Of a DNA stretch of 7,709 nt, positions 6,033 through 7,709 are shown piece after piece; position 1 is the first letter of the stretch; each line of letters opens with the position of its first letter. The stretch spans positions 1 through 7,709 of the forward strand of contig JAAZOA010000151.1 of NCBI GenBank assembly GCA_012798055.1, read 5' to 3'. A program made the position numbers and the translations under genes. The DNA is from Syntrophomonadaceae bacterium (lineage in GTDB: Bacteria > Bacillota > Syntrophomonadia > Syntrophomonadales > Syntrophomonadaceae). Below the pieces are notes generated by a model. The model did no database searches. It was not told where the DNA came from and worked only from the letters and a program-made list of their open reading frames with translations.

Positions 6033-6059
6033 TATAATTCAACCCCCCGGCCGGTTCAA
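6031..6059 (-). promoter_or_regulatory. Candidate sigma-A promoter of the esterase gene
   Basis: Minus-strand TTGAAC (6059-6054) and TATATT (6036-6031) are separated by exactly 17 bp and match the consensus at 4/6 and 5/6 positions. Transcription would start near 6024, leaving a leader of roughly 88 nt before ATG 5936. Confidence 0.5.
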
Positions 6060-6065
6060 GGGGAG

Positions 6066-6096
6066 TTGGTCAACAACCAGGCAAAAATGATATCAT
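6066..6096 (+). promoter_or_regulatory. Candidate promoter of the Sel1-repeat gene
   Basis: TGATATCAT (6088-6096) is an extended -10 element (TGN plus TATCAT). TTGGTC (6066-6071) lies 19 bp upstream as a weak -35. Transcription would begin near 6103 with a leader of about 97 nt. The TATAAT at 6033-6038 is an alternative. Confidence 0.45.
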
Positions 6097-6183
6097 ATTA
6101 GTGTTGGACACCGGGCAGACGCCACCTGTCAGAAAATTAGGCAGTGTAGTGGAATGGCTTGAGGAGCAGTCCCTTAACATATT

Positions 6184-6193
6184 AAAGAGGAGG
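6184..6193 (+). promoter_or_regulatory. Ribosome binding site deciding ATG 6200
   Basis: AAAGAGGAGG is a near-perfect site six bases before ATG 6200. The in-frame GTG at 6101 has no such site and would lie at or before the predicted transcription start, so the shorter protein is preferred. Confidence 0.8.
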
Positions 6194-6199
6194 CAGATA

Positions 6200-7012
6200 A
6201 TGAATATCAAATTTACCGTCAATTCGTCCAAGCTTTCCGACCTGGATGTACAAGCACTGTCACTGCTGGGGCAGAGCCTGGAGAACGGCCAGGGCCTGGC
6301 CCGGGACTATGCTGCCGCCCTGGAACTCTTTAAATTGGCGGGAGCAGCCGGGGACAAAGATGCCATGTGCGCCCTGGGGCGTTTCTACCTGCGTGGCTAT
6401 GGGATCAGACCGAATCTGGAAGAGGCGGCCCAGTGGTTCGAAAAAGCCGCGCGAAAGGGCAGCCTGGAAGCCATGACCAGCCTGGCCAATATCCTGTCCC
6501 AGGCCCAGGGCGAAGATGTGAAGGCCCGTTTCAAGGCCGCCCTCAGATGGTATCGCAAAGCTGCGGAAGCCGGGGACCCGGAAGCCAAATTCGGCCTGGC
6601 CAAGATGTATTTTTACGGCCAAGGGGTTCGCCGCGACTATAAAAGAGCGGGTATAGCGTTTCTAGAGCTGGCCAAGGCTGGATTCATACCGGCCTATTGT
6701 TATGTGGGGCTCAATCTGCAGCATGGCTACTATTTCGATCCCAACTTTGAAGCCGCCCTGAACGTATATGGCCTGGGAGCCAATTACAATGACCCGCCCT
6801 GCATGCGACAGCTGGGTATTATGTACGAGGAAGGGCTGGGACTGGAGCAGGCCTATAACCTGGCCATCTACTGGTACAAGCGGGCCGCAGCGGCCGGTGA
6901 CGCCATAGCCATGGAGAGGTTGGCCGACATGTATGAATGCGGCCGGGGCGTGAGGAAAAACCGGAAAAAGGCCCAGGAGCTCAGGAGCCGGCTCCAGGCG
7001 GGCAGAAAGTAA
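6200..7012 (+). CDS. Sel1-like (TPR-type) repeat protein
   Basis: From ATG 6200 the protein has 270 residues, no signal peptide and no membrane segment. It consists almost entirely of about six or seven Sel1-like repeats of 36-38 residues. Recurrent units have the form A-x-x-x-L-G/A-x-x-Y-x-x-G-x-G-V/I followed by W-F/Y-x-K-A-A-x-x-G. Clear examples are ALGRFYLRGYGI...AAQWFEKAARKG (58-87), GLAKMYFYGQGV (132-143), QLGIMYEEGLGL...AIYWYKRAAAAG (204-233) and RLADMYECGRGV (240-251). The repeat between 164 and 199 is divergent. Such solenoids act as scaffolds for protein complexes; the partner is unknown. The gene stands alone with its own candidate promoter and ends at a hairpin terminator. An upstream in-frame GTG (6101) would add 33 non-repeat residues but is less likely. 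Confidence 0.88.
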   Translation: MNIKFTVNSSKLSDLDVQALSLLGQSLENGQGLARDYAAALELFKLAGAAGDKDAMCALGRFYLRGYGIRPNLEEAAQWFEKAARKGSLEAMTSLANILSQAQGEDVKARFKAALRWYRKAAEAGDPEAKFGLAKMYFYGQGVRRDYKRAGIAFLELAKAGFIPAYCYVGLNLQHGYYFDPNFEAALNVYGLGANYNDPPCMRQLGIMYEEGLGLEQAYNLAIYWYKRAAAAGDAIAMERLADMYECGRGVRKNRKKAQELRSRLQAGRK

Positions 7013-7016
7013 AATA

Positions 7017-7037
7017 GCCCGGGGGCTTGCCCCGGGC
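7017..7037. terminator. GC-rich hairpin between convergent genes, probably a bidirectional terminator
   Basis: GCCCGGGG (7017-7024) and CCCCGGGC (7030-7037) form a perfect 8-bp stem with a five-base loop just after the Sel1-repeat stop. On the minus strand it is followed by CTATTTTACTTT, a fair U-tract, so it suits the macro-domain transcript best. On the plus strand only CCTTC follows, so termination of the Sel1 transcript may be less efficient. Confidence 0.65.
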
Positions 7038-7067
7038 CCTTCAGTATAGCTGCAGACCGGGAAATTG

Positions 7068-7084
7068 CATGCTCCGGAGGCATG
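7068..7084. repeat. Short inverted repeat CATGC-N7-GCATG
   Basis: Five-base arms at 7068-7072 and 7080-7084 lie in the gap 3' of both convergent genes. The hairpin is small and has no U-tract. It may only add to the end structure of the minus-strand transcript, or be chance. Confidence 0.25.
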
Positions 7085-7104
7085 TGGCGAGCGACCCGCG
7101 ATGC

Positions 7105-7709
7105 TCAGCGGTTCTTGGTGAGCTGTTCCCAGGCTCGGGTATAGACTTGCAGAGTAGGGCTGTCATACAGTACGAAGCGTATCTTGTTGATGGCCTGCAA
7201 CGAAGGTATGATCTCCAGCACCGTCTGCAGCGCCACTGGTGCCGCTTGTTTGAGGGGAAAACCGAAAGTCCCGGTGGCTACTGAGGGAAAGGCGATGGAG
7301 GAATAGCCATGGGCCGAAGCCCTGGTCTCAGCCAGGTGCAATGAGTTGCGGTAGCACATGGCCAGCAGTTCCGGGGCCAGTTCATCCAGGTCATAACGCG
7401 GCCCTACCGTATGGATGATAAGGTAGTTGGGCAGCCAGTAAGCCTCGGTGGCCACTGCCTGGCCAGGCTGCACCGGCACCAGGGTCAGGCATTCATCATC
7501 CAGCTGCGGCCCGGCCGCCTGGTGGATGGCCCGGTCACCGCCACCGCTGCCGGAGAGATAGCGGTCAGAGGCATTGACGATGATGTCCACCCCTTCCTGC
7601 TCGCTGATGTCCCCTACGCAGAACTCGATCTCGAAATCGTCCAGCTGGTAGGTGACTTCCTCCAGGTTCTTGATATAGGCTGCCGGGTTGCGTTCTTCCA
7701 AACCCAGGA
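7105..7709 (-). CDS. Macro-domain protein (ADP-ribose binding/hydrolysing), probably 5'-incomplete
   Basis: The visible frame gives a macro domain. Residues are counted from the TTG at 7701: IEFCVGDI (25-32), IIVNASDRYLSGSGGGDRAIHQAAG (40-64), IIHTVGPRY (95-103) and the phosphate loop FPSVATGTFGFP (138-149). These are the ADP-ribose-binding elements of MacroD/Appr-1''-P processing proteins, which remove ADP-ribose from proteins or hydrolyse O-acetyl-ADP-ribose. The usual NAAN motif reads NASD, so the Asn matching catalytic N92 of human MacroD2 is Asp (D46), while the Asp matching D102 is kept (D56). No ribosome binding site precedes TTG 7701, and the frame stays open (CTG GGT) to the right edge. 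The true start is therefore probably outside the window. The gene converges with the Sel1-repeat gene across a shared hairpin. Confidence 0.88.
   Translation of the reverse strand, partial: LGLEERNPAAYIKNLEEVTYQLDDFEIEFCVGDISEQEGVDIIVNASDRYLSGSGGGDRAIHQAAGPQLDDECLTLVPVQPGQAVATEAYWLPNYLIIHTVGPRYDLDELAPELLAMCYRNSLHLAETRASAHGYSSIAFPSVATGTFGFPLKQAAPVALQTVLEIIPSLQAINKIRFVLYDSPTLQVYTRAWEQLTKNR

Overview
The window looks like a chromosomal segment of a bacterium, probably a Bacillota (Clostridia-like) anaerobe or facultative anaerobe of moderate GC. The reasons are strong GAGGAGG-type ribosome binding sites, use of a TTG start, short intergenic gaps, and the gene families present. This assignment is inference; no rRNA or other phylogenetic marker is present. 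No mobile element, CRISPR array, tRNA or rRNA was seen. Seven genes are supported, of which the leftmost and probably the rightmost run off the window.

Left part (1-3149): a sulfur-handling locus. On the minus strand, a CstB-like persulfide dioxygenase-rhodanese fusion (132-1511) is followed with no gap (TAA then ATG) by the first 43 codons of a YeeE/YedE-type sulfur transporter (1-131). Together they suggest sulfide/persulfide oxidation plus movement of a sulfur species such as thiosulfate across the membrane. Divergently, across a 351-bp region rich in inverted repeats (1512-1862), lies an SLC13-type anion permease whose best start is ATG 1863, not the upstream GTG. Its position suggests a sulfur oxyanion or dicarboxylate substrate.

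Middle part (3160-5936): three minus-strand genes in the order esterase, membrane-anchored neutral zinc metallopeptidase, ferritin-like/VIT1 iron transporter. The gaps are 74 and 57 bp and the genes may be cotranscribed, although a TATAAT box precedes the metallopeptidase gene. The iron transporter converges on the permease with only 10 bp between the stop codons and no clear terminator.

Right part (5937-7709): a divergent promoter region with a perfect inverted repeat (TTTAACC-N9-GGTTAAA) separates the esterase from a cytoplasmic Sel1/TPR-repeat protein (6200-7012). A GC-rich hairpin then separates this from a convergent macro-domain protein (7105 to the right edge) with an unusual Asn-to-Asp change at a position tied to catalysis in MacroD-type enzymes.

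The genes are mostly recognisable housekeeping or stress families: sulfide detoxification, iron storage/export, ADP-ribose metabolism, and esterase and protease functions. I do not see a clearly novel multi-gene system. The least explained signals are the repeated GTTTGC elements and the CsoR/CstR-like dyad in the sulfur intergenic region, the dyad at 6010-6032, and the altered macro-domain motif.
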